Below are positions 51,913-61,052 of a stretch of 64,000 bases of DNA, piece after piece (positions within the stretch are counted from its first letter, which is position 1; every line of letters begins with the position of its first letter). Source of the DNA: an uncultured Eubacterium sp. (GTDB lineage Bacteria > Bacillota > Clostridia > Lachnospirales > Lachnospiraceae); NCBI GenBank assembly GCA_910584245.1, contig CAJTZF010000003.1, forward strand, positions 59,753-123,752. The letters are read 5' to 3'. The position numbers were made by a program, and so were the translations under genes. The notes beneath the pieces were generated by a model. It made no database searches, was not told the origin of the DNA, and saw only the letters and a program-made list of their open reading frames with translations.

Positions 51913-53091
51913 TCATTCTTCCTCACTGTTATAGACAATCTCACCGTCCACAATCGTATACTTAGTTGTTGTAAACAATTCCATCGGATTGCCGGTATAC
52001 ACAGCGATGTCGGCATCCTTACCTGGTTCTAACGACCCGACCCGGTCTTCCACACCGCATATTTCCGCGGCATGAATTGTGACAGCGCGAAGTCCGCCCT
52101 CTTCTGACAGTCCATACTTTACGCTTAATCCGGCACAGATAGGAAGATAATGGATAAGAGACACTGGATGATCTGTCATAATCGCCGTTTTAACACCTGC
52201 TCTCTCCAGGACGCCCGCCGTTTTAAAACTCATATTTTTAATTTCGATCTTGGAACGGGATGTGAGATCTGGACCGACAATGGCCGGATACCCCGACCGT
52301 GCGATTTCATCTGCGATTAAATGTCCCTCCGTACAGTGGTCTAGCGTTACCTTTAAATCAAATTCCTTGCCAATCCGTATAGCCGTCAAAATATCATCCG
52401 CCCGGTGCACATGTGCCTTGAGTGGTATTTCCTTTCGAAGCACGGGAAGCCAGCACTCCATCCGCATTTTTTCCCCGCCCTTCGGGATATTGCCCTGCTC
52501 CTTTTTCTCCCGGTAACGACATGCCTCATAAAGCTCTTCGCGAAGCATACCGGCAATCGCCATTCGGCTTGCTGGCATTTTATCCTTTTCCCCATAACAC
52601 ATTTTAGGATTTTCACCAAAAGCGACCTTGATCGCCGCTGGCGCCATCACAGCCATACGGTCGATACATCTGCCCTGCACTTTCATAAATAGGGATTGTC
52701 CCCCGACAACATTCGAGCTTCCGGGACCGGTCATCAGAGATGTAATACCCGCCTGGATCGCATCATGAAATGCGGGATCCATCGGATTTACCGCGTCCAA
52801 TGCCCGAATATGCGGTGTGACCGGATCCGTTGTCTCATTGCAATCTTCCCCCGCAACGCCCCATTTTTCCTCTGAAATCCCCACATGGCAATGCGCGTCA
52901 ATCAGTCCCGGCATCACCCACGCCCCCCGGACGTCAATCACCCTCTCCGACAACTCCCCAACGGACTGCTGTCTGGCTGCCAGCTCTTCCATCGGCCCTA
53001 CCGCCTTAATCTTTCCGCCAGAAATGAAAACATACCCATGTTCCCATGTACTGCCTGCCATCGTGTGTACTTGTCCATTTATAAGTATCAT
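51913..53091 (-). CDS. Amidohydrolase (imidazolonepropionase-like)
   Basis: Metal-dependent hydrolase of the amidohydrolase superfamily, 392 aa, cytoplasmic. The metal motif is PGLIDAHCHVG, followed by further ligands in KAHVHRADD, LDHCTEGH and IMTDHPVS. The C-terminal composite domain has GSLEPGKDADIAVYTGNPMEL. The lack of the usual urease/dihydroorotase lysine context points to the imidazolonepropionase-like subgroup, whose substrates vary (dipeptides, N-acyl compounds). No pathway neighbour helps, so the substrate is unknown. Confidence 0.88.
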   Translation of the reverse strand: MILINGQVHTMAGSTWEHGYVFISGGKIKAVGPMEELAARQQSVGELSERVIDVRGAWVMPGLIDAHCHVGISEEKWGVAGEDCNETTDPVTPHIRALDAVNPMDPAFHDAIQAGITSLMTGPGSSNVVGGQSLFMKVQGRCIDRMAVMAPAAIKVAFGENPKMCYGEKDKMPASRMAIAGMLREELYEACRYREKKEQGNIPKGGEKMRMECWLPVLRKEIPLKAHVHRADDILTAIRIGKEFDLKVTLDHCTEGHLIADEIARSGYPAIVGPDLTSRSKIEIKNMSFKTAGVLERAGVKTAIMTDHPVSLIHYLPICAGLSVKYGLSEEGGLRAVTIHAAEICGVEDRVGSLEPGKDADIAVYTGNPMELFTTTKYTIVDGEIVYNSEEE

Positions 53092-53267
53092 TTCCCCAAC
53101 TCCGTTTTCTTCTTATGTTGTACAAAAGCAAACTAAATTATGTAAGATACCAGGGTCTCAAAGTCATGCTTGCCCTTTTATCCCCTCTATCATGTATATT
53201 AACTAGCTATTGATTTTTCAAAAAAACTATTGTATCATGGATGAAAAAGATTGCAGAAAGGAAAACA

Positions 53268-54041
53268 ATGACTATGAATTATGGATTAATCGGAGAAAAA
53301 TTAGGACACAGCCTGTCCAAACCTATTCATGAGAGCCTCGCAGATTATACATACGAGATCCACCCGCTTACAAAGGAAGAATTTAAAACATTTATGGAAG
53401 AAAAGGCATTCCGGGCAATCAACGTCACGATCCCATATAAAAAAGATGTCATACCTTACCTGGACTCGATGGATGACAATGCAAAGGCGATCGGAGCTGT
53501 CAACACAATTGTAAATACAGAGGGAAAGCTCCGCGGCTACAACACCGACTTTTCCGGATTTGACTATATGGTCGTGCGGCATGGTATAGAATTAAAAGGC
53601 AAAAAGGTTATCATTCTCGGAAACGGCGGCGCCGCCCAGGCCGTCAAGGCCGTCGTAAAAAAACACCAGGCAGGAGAGATGGTCGTAGTAGACGTCGTAG
53701 ACGACGGGGAATCCATCTCTTACGAGGAATGCTTTCACAAACATACAGACGCGGACGCCGTAATTAATACAAGCCCGATTGGTATGTATCCAAACACAGA
53801 TGCCAGTCCGGTAGACCTGACGAAATTTCCGAATTGCAAAGCCGTCATGGATGTCATTTACAACCCGCTTACGACGAAACTTACCGCACAGGCCAGGGAG
53901 CTCGGCATGATTGGTGTCAATGGCCTCGAAATGCTCGTTGCCCAGGCGAAATATGCCGTAGAAATTTTCCTCGGTGTCAAAATCAGCGAAAATAGAATCC
54001 AGGAAATCTACGAAGAGATGAAACAAAAAATGGCAGAATAA
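53268..54041 (+). CDS. aroE: Shikimate dehydrogenase
   Basis: NADPH-dependent reduction of 3-dehydroshikimate to shikimate, 257 aa from ATG 53268 (AAAGGAAAA upstream). The substrate motif GEKLGHSLSKPIH, catalytic Lys and Asp in VTIPYKKDVIPYLD and AVNTIV...GYNTDFSGF, and the nucleotide-binding GNGGAAQAVKAVV are all present. It is monocistronic with a strong terminator. aroB is 52 kb away, so shikimate genes are scattered in this genome. Confidence 0.94.
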   Translation: MTMNYGLIGEKLGHSLSKPIHESLADYTYEIHPLTKEEFKTFMEEKAFRAINVTIPYKKDVIPYLDSMDDNAKAIGAVNTIVNTEGKLRGYNTDFSGFDYMVVRHGIELKGKKVIILGNGGAAQAVKAVVKKHQAGEMVVVDVVDDGESISYEECFHKHTDADAVINTSPIGMYPNTDASPVDLTKFPNCKAVMDVIYNPLTTKLTAQARELGMIGVNGLEMLVAQAKYAVEIFLGVKISENRIQEIYEEMKQKMAE

Positions 54042-54069
54042 AGTTCCATTGCCAAACCACATATAAAGA

Positions 54070-54118
54070 AAAAAAGAACGGCAGCAGCCGCCTCAAGACA
54101 GCTGCTGCCGTTCCTTTT
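54070..54118. terminator. Bidirectional terminator between aroE and the GH115 gene
   Basis: GAACGGCAGCAGC (54076-54088) and GCTGCTGCCGTTC (54101-54113) are perfect 13-bp arms with a T-run after and an A-run before, serving both convergent genes. Confidence 0.92.
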
Positions 54119-54140
54119 GATTAAAAACAAATCATTCTAT

Positions 54141-57100
54141 CTATCCTTGGCTTTTTCCCACATAATAACTCTCTGCTGGTCCCAGATGGGAGGAAAGTAC
54201 ATCTTCTTCCGATATGACAAGTTTTTGCAGTACCAAAGTCGGATCTACCAAGTAAACCCGTATCGTATTTGTTCCCGCCGACAAATTAATATCTGTCGTT
54301 TTCTTTCTTCCATTGGCGGAAACATCGCCTGCCCATGTACCGCTGTATTCTCCTGACTGGTAATTCGAATTAATCGTATTGACAACCTCTGTGCTGCCGC
54401 CATTTACCGATACGCCATACCGTATGCCCACATCCTTACGGTCTACGTTGTTAGACGGGGCAGTAAATACAGTAAACTTGTAAGTTCCAGCTGTTTGCAC
54501 ATTTACTTTATACTCGACATAAGGTGCATCCTGCACATTGTCCGCAAAACAGAAATTGCTTGGGAATGCCTTGACTGACTGGCCCATTTTTCCGTACCGG
54601 TCAATGGTTCCGCAATAGGTTCCGCCAGCTCCCGTGCCGCTATTTACAAAACCGCCGGCGAGCATAGACGCATAGCCATTTGCATATACGTAAGTATGAT
54701 TCTCCAGAGAAGAAATATCACACACCTTCGCGCGAACTTGAACGGTCACGGAGCTGCCTGCCCCTGCGATGGTTACCGTCCCGCTCATATCCGTCTGCAC
54801 CTTTTCCCAATCCACCGACACGTCAAGCGTATCCTGCGCGTCCACGCTGCCGGAAGCCTTGGAAAGTTTAATCCAGTCCGCGCTGGCCTGCGCCGTATAC
54901 TCAAATGACTGTCTGCCGCCGTTTGAGACTGTTACCGTGTATGTCTCTTTGTTCATATTCGTAAAGTCATCGAGCACACATTCTCCCTCTGTATATAAAT
55001 CACTCCTATTTTCCAGCGTAACCATCAGCTGTGAATTTTCTGCCAGTGAACTCAGCCGTTTTACTTCCGGATATGCCCAGCCCTTCGAATCCCATGTTTT
55101 AAACCCTACGTGGGGTGAGCTCATCATGTTTTTCCACTTGTCCCCGACGCCCGGCATATCATTGTTGTATGTGTTCTCTAGCGACTTATCGTACGCAATG
55201 GATTCTTCCAGAAGATCCGCATATATATTGGCACCCGCATTCCCCATATCATAATAGTATTGGTTAAGGCCGCTGAAAATTTGCATCCTGGCGACATTGG
55301 CCGACGCCACCGTTGGGAAATAGACAAGCTGGAAGTAGGCCGCCTGCAGCGGATCCGGGATAAATTCCTTACAGCGCTCCGCCTTCTCCATCATCTGGCT
55401 GGTTCTCTTAAGCATCTCCTGGGCCTCATTATAGTTTGTGACATGGTAGGTATCATTCTTTAAAGCCTCCGGAATACAACAGCCATTGAGCCATGTATAA
55501 TCTTTCAGCAGCGAAGCCACCTCTTCGGACTGCTGCTCATTCAGAGCGGCGCCAAACTGCTGTTTTACCCATTGGTTCATGTAGTCTCCCGTCTTATTCC
55601 TGCCATTCGCTCCCCATGTTTCATAGTCATATGCCATATCAAGGAAATAGGAAATATTCATTTCCATCGGCTTGAGGTCGCCTACATTAACAATCCAAAT
55701 ATCATCAATGCCGTGCTCGTAAGCCATTGTCATCTGTTCCCATACCTTATTCAGCTCTTTTGTATTGATCCACTCATAGGAAGTCGGGCCGCCGTGGTAG
55801 TCAAAGTGGTAGTACATACCCCAGCCGCCTGCGCGTCCCTGCTCTTCCTTCGTCGTAGGAATGGTGCGCAGATTACCGTTATTGTCATCGCACAGCATAA
55901 TAATCACATCATCGAGTTCATTCCAATATTTCAGTCCCTCAATTTCGTCTGTGCCGTGCCAATAATTCTCCACCTCTTTGTAAACGGTGAGAACCTGCGG
56001 CGCATCACTTAAATTATTATCCGCAAGAATTCTCTTCTGCGTCGTTATTACCTCTTTTAAAAGATCAATATTTTCCTGGACACCGCCCTCTAAGGCAGAG
56101 TCGGCCTCGCCTCTCATACCAAGCGTATAGACATTTTCAAAAGGCTTATTCCGCGCCACGCCATCTTCCCAGAATCTCGTAATCGCGTCGCCATTCTTAT
56201 TGAAATCCCAGGCGCTCAGCTTACCATAATCTTTCCGGAACCTGCCCCACTCAATTCCTGCGCGGCAGAGCGGCTCATGGTGGGAAGTCCCCATCACAAT
56301 ACCGTACTTATCCGCCAGCTCGGCATTCGCAATCTTAGACGCCTTTCCGTCCTCGCTAAACATATTGGACCACATCGCCGGCCACAAATAATTTCCTTTA
56401 CACCGAAGTATTAATTCATATACTAATTCATAGAAATCCTCGTTGTAATTTCCAAACTTATTTTTGACCCAGCCAGTCAGTGAAGGAGCCTCGTCATTTA
56501 AGAAAATACCCCGGTATTTGACAGATGGCTCTTTTGAAGTCATTTCAAGCTCCCAGTTTGACAATACGATTTCCTCGTGCTTATCCGGAACCGCATCTCC
56601 CCAATATACCCACGGCGATACTCCCATCGCCTCCGAAATATGGTAGAGACCGTAAATTGCCCCGCGCTTATCGCTTCCCACAACGACGATTGCTTTCCCT
56701 ACACCTGCCGCCGGGTCTTTCACAAACTGGATTTTATAAGTCTCCCATTTTCCCTGGATCTCCGCTACATCAAGCTTGCCCTGGCTGACCAGCGAATCAA
56801 TGACGTCATTATTGCCGACCGAACCGCAAATAATGGCCGTACCATTCATGGCCGCACCTTTCAGATCCTCCAGTTTGTCCACAACCTGGGAGGACGCGCC
56901 GCTGTTTGTCACAAGTGCGACATCCTTCGCAAACGATTCCGCCACAAGGCTCAGGCCGTCGTAGTCATCGCCTTTCCCGTCCACATAAACGGGAACTGCC
57001 TGGCTGGCAGATGCAATCACAAATTTCTCCTCCGGCGGACGCTCCGTAGCTGCCGGCGCCTGACTGCCGGATGCCGTCGGGAGAACAGCGGAGGACGCGG

Positions 57101-57734
57101 CCGGTACACTGCTTGCATCCTGTACGGTCAGACGGCAGACAGCCTTGGCACCGCGGCCATCTTTCGCATAGGCAGTAACCGTAGCCGCACCCGGTTTTTT
57201 AGCCGTCACTACTCCTTTAGCATTCACAGTAGCAACCGACTTTTCCGATGTCTGGTATGTAACTTTCTTAACCGTTGCTTTTCCCGGTGAAATAACCGTC
57301 TTCAACGCAAGGCTTTCCCCGACCTTCAACGCAGCGCTCGACTTGTCAAAGGAAACCTTTTTCACCTTTTGAAACTTTTTGTATACCGTTACTTTAATTT
57401 TTGCCTTTTTCTTCGGCTTCGAAGTACTCACCGCTGACACGGTCGCCGTACCCGCTTTCCGGGCCTTTAAAACACCCTTGCCAGTTACTTGTACAACCGC
57501 CTTTTTGCTGGAAGAAAACTTGATGCTATTCTTTCCCTTTTTCGGGATGACGTTCACCTTAGGGCGGTATGTCTCCCCCTTTTTCAGAGCCAGCGTCTGG
57601 ACTGCCGGCTTTGCAAATGTAATGCTCTTCACCTTCACCCCGGACGCCGCCTGAGCCGGACGCACTGGAAGAATCGTGGGAACAACCATCGCAAATGTAA
57701 GCAGACACGCCGAAAGCTTACGAAATTTTACCAT
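54141..57734 (-). CDS. Secreted GH115 alpha-glucuronidase-type hydrolase with Ig-like domains
   Basis: 1197 aa. A signal peptide (1-30) is followed by two bacterial Ig-like (Big_2) domains (about 35-120 and 122-206) and a Ser/Ala/Pro linker. The GH115 catalytic module spans roughly 240-870, with AIYGLYHISEAMGVSPWVYWGD, YRGIFLNDEAPSLTGW, YLWPAMWSNMF, GTSHHEPLCR and TLGMRGEADSAL. The C-terminal GH115 beta domains continue to the end. Characterised GH115 enzymes remove (4-O-methyl)glucuronic acid from xylan. The enzyme is probably secreted or wall-associated; no sortase motif is visible. It stands alone, without transporter or regulator. Confidence 0.92.
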   Translation of the reverse strand: MVKFRKLSACLLTFAMVVPTILPVRPAQAASGVKVKSITFAKPAVQTLALKKGETYRPKVNVIPKKGKNSIKFSSSKKAVVQVTGKGVLKARKAGTATVSAVSTSKPKKKAKIKVTVYKKFQKVKKVSFDKSSAALKVGESLALKTVISPGKATVKKVTYQTSEKSVATVNAKGVVTAKKPGAATVTAYAKDGRGAKAVCRLTVQDASSVPAASSAVLPTASGSQAPAATERPPEEKFVIASASQAVPVYVDGKGDDYDGLSLVAESFAKDVALVTNSGASSQVVDKLEDLKGAAMNGTAIICGSVGNNDVIDSLVSQGKLDVAEIQGKWETYKIQFVKDPAAGVGKAIVVVGSDKRGAIYGLYHISEAMGVSPWVYWGDAVPDKHEEIVLSNWELEMTSKEPSVKYRGIFLNDEAPSLTGWVKNKFGNYNEDFYELVYELILRCKGNYLWPAMWSNMFSEDGKASKIANAELADKYGIVMGTSHHEPLCRAGIEWGRFRKDYGKLSAWDFNKNGDAITRFWEDGVARNKPFENVYTLGMRGEADSALEGGVQENIDLLKEVITTQKRILADNNLSDAPQVLTVYKEVENYWHGTDEIEGLKYWNELDDVIIMLCDDNNGNLRTIPTTKEEQGRAGGWGMYYHFDYHGGPTSYEWINTKELNKVWEQMTMAYEHGIDDIWIVNVGDLKPMEMNISYFLDMAYDYETWGANGRNKTGDYMNQWVKQQFGAALNEQQSEEVASLLKDYTWLNGCCIPEALKNDTYHVTNYNEAQEMLKRTSQMMEKAERCKEFIPDPLQAAYFQLVYFPTVASANVARMQIFSGLNQYYYDMGNAGANIYADLLEESIAYDKSLENTYNNDMPGVGDKWKNMMSSPHVGFKTWDSKGWAYPEVKRLSSLAENSQLMVTLENRSDLYTEGECVLDDFTNMNKETYTVTVSNGGRQSFEYTAQASADWIKLSKASGSVDAQDTLDVSVDWEKVQTDMSGTVTIAGAGSSVTVQVRAKVCDISSLENHTYVYANGYASMLAGGFVNSGTGAGGTYCGTIDRYGKMGQSVKAFPSNFCFADNVQDAPYVEYKVNVQTAGTYKFTVFTAPSNNVDRKDVGIRYGVSVNGGSTEVVNTINSNYQSGEYSGTWAGDVSANGRKKTTDINLSAGTNTIRVYLVDPTLVLQKLVISEEDVLSSHLGPAESYYVGKSQG

Positions 57735-57770
57735 ATTTTATCCTCCATTCCAAAATAATATATTATTTCT

Positions 57771-57799
57771 ATTGTACATGAAAAAAGCCTAATTTGCAA
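57771..57799 (-). promoter_or_regulatory. Promoter of the GH115 gene, nested in the ttcA terminator
   Basis: Minus strand TTGCAA (57794-57799), 17-bp spacer, TACAAT (57771-57776). The -35 lies in the loop and 3' arm of the upstream terminator hairpin. Confidence 0.7.
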
Positions 57800-57818
57800 T
57801 GACTTAATCAAATTAGGC
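57779..57818 (-). terminator. Intrinsic terminator of ttcA
   Basis: Minus strand GCCTAATTTG and CAAATTAGGC form a perfect 10-bp stem with a 12-base loop, followed by TTTTTTC. Confidence 0.9.
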
Positions 57819-57851
57819 CTATGAAAATACTGGGACTCCGGACACCATACA

Positions 57852-58715
57852 TCATTTCCCATATCCTTCTAAAAAGTGGTGCTTCACCCCGTCCTTTTTA
57901 TATGCTATGACTGTGTCCACATTTACATTCTCCACACTCCGGAAAATATTTTTCGCCACAGACGGGCTCTTCGTCTCAAGCTCACGGATCAATGCCTTGA
58001 CTTCTTCCCGCTTAGAGGTCGTCCCCGCGCCGGAGGGCCCGTCCGAACCTCCCCCTGCCGCGCAGTTCTCGGTAAATCGGCAAGCGCACTGGATAAACTG
58101 AAGTTCGTTGTACCGCATCCAGTGAATAATATCGTCCTCCCGGATAAGGTACATGGGGCGGATCAGCTCCATCCCCTCGAAATTCGTGCTGTGCAGCTTC
58201 GGCATCATCGTCTGGATCTGGGAGCCGTACAACATTCCCATCAGGATCGTCTCCACCACATCGTCAAAATGGTGGCCGAGAGCAATCTTATTGCAGCCAA
58301 GCTCTTTTGCCCTGCTGTACAAATATCCCCTCCGCATCCTGGCACAGAGGTAGCAGGGCGAAGCCATACCGTCCCCCGATACGATTTCAAAAATTTGCGT
58401 CCCGAATACCGTAATTGGCACATCCAGCATTGCGGCATTGTTTTGTATCCTCTCAAAATTGGCCTCGTTATACCCGGGATCCATAACAAGAAACACGAGC
58501 TCAAAATTTTTCTTTCCGTGACGCTCTAACTCCTGGAACAGCTTCGCCATCAACATAGAGTCCTTTCCGCCGGAAATGCACACAGCGATTTTATCCCCGT
58601 CCCGGATGAGCTCATACTCATTAATCGCCTTCGTAAACTTACACCAAATCTGCTTTCTGAACTTTTTAATAATACTTCTCTCCACATCCCTGTTATAATT
58701 GTTCTCCTGTTTCAT
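57852..58715 (-). CDS. ttcA: TtcA-family tRNA thiolation enzyme
   Basis: ATP-PPi-loop enzyme, 287 aa, likely making 2-thiocytidine at tRNA position 32. The PP-loop is CISGGKDSMLMAKL. An internal CxxC pair (PCYLCARMRRG) and a further cysteine region (QCACRFTENC) match the three-cysteine Fe-S pocket of TtcA/TtuA proteins, and GHHFDDVVET is conserved. A Gly/Ser-rich insert follows the last cysteines. The family contains paralogues of other specificity, so the exact base modified is inferred. Confidence 0.82.
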   Translation of the reverse strand: MKQENNYNRDVERSIIKKFRKQIWCKFTKAINEYELIRDGDKIAVCISGGKDSMLMAKLFQELERHGKKNFELVFLVMDPGYNEANFERIQNNAAMLDVPITVFGTQIFEIVSGDGMASPCYLCARMRRGYLYSRAKELGCNKIALGHHFDDVVETILMGMLYGSQIQTMMPKLHSTNFEGMELIRPMYLIREDDIIHWMRYNELQFIQCACRFTENCAAGGGSDGPSGAGTTSKREEVKALIRELETKSPSVAKNIFRSVENVNVDTVIAYKKDGVKHHFLEGYGK

Positions 58716-58732
58716 CGTATCCTTTCCCCAAA

Positions 58733-60034
58733 CTACTGTACTGCCTGGAACGCCTCTTCCAAATCCTCAATAATGTCATCTATGTTCTCCGTGCCTACGG
58801 ACAGCCGGATCGTATTCGGCCGGATGCCCTGATCGTTTAGCTCCTCCTCACTCAGCTGTGAATGCGTAGTCGAAGCCGGATGGATTACGAGCGACTTCAC
58901 GTCCGCCACATTGGCAAGCAGGGAAAATAACTCCAGATGGTCGATAAATTTTTTCGCCGTGCCGGCGTCCCCTTTGATTTCAAATGTAAAAATAGAACCG
59001 CCGCCATTTGGAAAATACTTGCTATAAAGAGCCTGCTGGGAGGGCGAGTGGCTGACGGAAGGGTGATGGACTGTCTCCACCTGCGGATGTTTCGACAAAT
59101 ATTGTACAACCTTTAATGCGTTCGCCACATGCCGTTCAACCCGCAGCGACAATGTTTCCAGCCCCTGAAGGAAAAAGAACGCATGAAAAGGGGAAAGAGT
59201 GGCACCTGTATCACGGAGCAGGATAGCGCGGATTTTCGTCACAAATGCCGCCGCACCGACCGCATCTGTGAAGCTGATACCATGATAACTCGGATTCGGC
59301 TCGGCCAAAGATGCAAATTTGCCGCTTGCCGCCCAGTCAAATTTTCCGCCATCTACAATCACACCCCCGATCGCCGTGCCGTGGCCGCCGATAAATTTCG
59401 TAGCAGAATGCACGACAATATCCGCCCCGTATTCGATTGGACGCACGAGATATGGCGTCGCAAAGGTATTGTCAACGACAAGAGGTATACGGTATTCATG
59501 GGCGATCCCCGCCAATTTTTCAATGTCTACGACATCCGAGTTCGGGTTGCCGAGCGTCTCGATGAAAATGGCCTTTGTATTTTCCTGGATTGCCTCCCGC
59601 ACCCCGTCTTCCTGAAACGGGTCTACAAAGGCAGCGGTAATGCCGTAATCCGGCAATGTGTGGGCAAGCAGGTTATACGTGCCGCCATAAATATTTTTCG
59701 CCGCAACGATATGGTCCCCCGCATGCGCCAGGTTCTGTATCGTGTACGAAATCGCCGCCGCGCCGGATGCCACGGCAAGCGCCGCCACTCCGCCCTCCAG
59801 CGCCGCCATTCTCTTCTCAAAAATATCCTGCGTCGGGTTCGTGAGCCGCCCATAAATATTTCCCGCATCACGGAGCCCGAATCTCGCCGCCGCATGCTCG
59901 CTGTCATGAAATACATAAGAGGCACTCGCGTAAATCGGCACCGCCCTTGCATCCGTTACCGGATCCGCCTGCTCCTGCCCCACATGCAGCTGCAGCGTCT
60001 CAAATTTTAATTTTCTATCTTCTAAGCGTTTCAT
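58733..60034 (-). CDS. metY: O-acetylhomoserine sulfhydrylase
   Basis: PLP enzyme forming homocysteine from O-acetylhomoserine and sulfide, 433 aa, the usual length of the MetY branch of the Cys/Met metabolism family. FETLQLHVGQEQADPVTDARAVPIYASASYVF at the start is typical. The PLP lysine lies in HSATKFIGGHGTAIGG, and NPTQDIFEKRMAALEGG and ETLGNPNSDV are conserved. The start ATG 60034 follows GGATGGGG. It is 17 bp after cysK, so the two form a sulfide-assimilation operon. Confidence 0.95.
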   Translation of the reverse strand: MKRLEDRKLKFETLQLHVGQEQADPVTDARAVPIYASASYVFHDSEHAAARFGLRDAGNIYGRLTNPTQDIFEKRMAALEGGVAALAVASGAAAISYTIQNLAHAGDHIVAAKNIYGGTYNLLAHTLPDYGITAAFVDPFQEDGVREAIQENTKAIFIETLGNPNSDVVDIEKLAGIAHEYRIPLVVDNTFATPYLVRPIEYGADIVVHSATKFIGGHGTAIGGVIVDGGKFDWAASGKFASLAEPNPSYHGISFTDAVGAAAFVTKIRAILLRDTGATLSPFHAFFFLQGLETLSLRVERHVANALKVVQYLSKHPQVETVHHPSVSHSPSQQALYSKYFPNGGGSIFTFEIKGDAGTAKKFIDHLELFSLLANVADVKSLVIHPASTTHSQLSEEELNDQGIRPNTIRLSVGTENIDDIIEDLEEAFQAVQ

Positions 60035-60051
60035 ACTTATCCCCATCCTTT

Positions 60052-60996
60052 CTATTTATCATCTCCGCCAAATAACGGCGTTGACAAATACCTGTCACCG
60101 GAATCCGGCAGCAATACAACAATTGTTTTTCCTCTATTCTCCTGTCTCCCCGCCAATATGGAAGCGGCCTTCAGCGCGGCGCCGGACGATATTCCGACCA
60201 AAATCCCTTCACTAGTCGCAAATGCCTTTCCCTCCGCAAATGCATCCTCATCCTCCACCGCGATAACCTCATCACATACTTCCATGTTTAATACCTCTGG
60301 TACAAACCCAGCGCCAATTCCCTGGATCTTATGTGCGCCGGCGACCCCTTTTGTGAGTACTGGGCTCGCCGCCGGCTCCACGGCCACAACGCGCACATCC
60401 GGCTTCTTTTCCTTCAAATATCCGCCGACTCCCGTCACCGTGCCGCCTGTTCCTACACCAGCTACAAAAATATCCACTTTCCCATCCGTCTGTTCCCATA
60501 TTTCAGGCCCCGTCGTCGCCCGGTGCACCGCAGGGTTCGCGGGATTTACAAACTGGCCCAGAATCACGGCCCCTTCCATGCTGTCCCGCAACTGCTCTGC
60601 CTTTTCGATAGCTCCCTTCATCCCCTTTGCCCCCTCTGTCAATACGAGCTCTGCTCCATATGCCTTTAGAAGCTTCCTGCGCTCTACACTCATCGTCTCC
60701 GGCAGCGTAAGCAATACCCGGTAACCTTTTGCCGCCGCAACAGCCGCCAGGCCAATTCCCGTATTGCCTGAGGTCGGCTCAATAATCGTCGCCCCCGGTT
60801 CCAGCTTTCCCTGTTTTTCCGCATCCTCAATCATGGCGAGCGCAATCCGGTCCTTGACAGATCCCGCCGGATTCAAATATTCCAGTTTGGCAACAATTGT
60901 GGCGTCCCGGACACCTGCTGCCTCCGCATAACGATTCAGTTTCAGCATCGGAGTGCCTCCGACCAGCTCCAGTGAGCTCTCCAATATTTTATTCAT
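60052..60996 (-). CDS. cysK: Cysteine synthase A (O-acetylserine sulfhydrylase)
   Basis: PLP enzyme making cysteine from O-acetylserine and sulfide, 314 aa from ATG 60996 (GGAAGGGAG upstream). The PLP lysine is in AGSVKDRIALAMIEDAE, the substrate loop is PTSGNTGIGLA, and the phosphate cup is GVGTGGTVTGVG. It lies between the LysR gene and metY on the same strand. Confidence 0.97.
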   Translation of the reverse strand: MNKILESSLELVGGTPMLKLNRYAEAAGVRDATIVAKLEYLNPAGSVKDRIALAMIEDAEKQGKLEPGATIIEPTSGNTGIGLAAVAAAKGYRVLLTLPETMSVERRKLLKAYGAELVLTEGAKGMKGAIEKAEQLRDSMEGAVILGQFVNPANPAVHRATTGPEIWEQTDGKVDIFVAGVGTGGTVTGVGGYLKEKKPDVRVVAVEPAASPVLTKGVAGAHKIQGIGAGFVPEVLNMEVCDEVIAVEDEDAFAEGKAFATSEGILVGISSGAALKAASILAGRQENRGKTIVVLLPDSGDRYLSTPLFGGDDK

Positions 60997-61052
60997 GTTT
61001 TTCTCCCTTCCGAAGTGCCTTACACTTCCAAACATAATAATACATTATCCAA

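Noticed and set aside
59129..60010. 293-codon plus-strand frame opposite metY
   Set aside because: Antisense to a full-length metY; arginine-rich translation without recognisable motifs.
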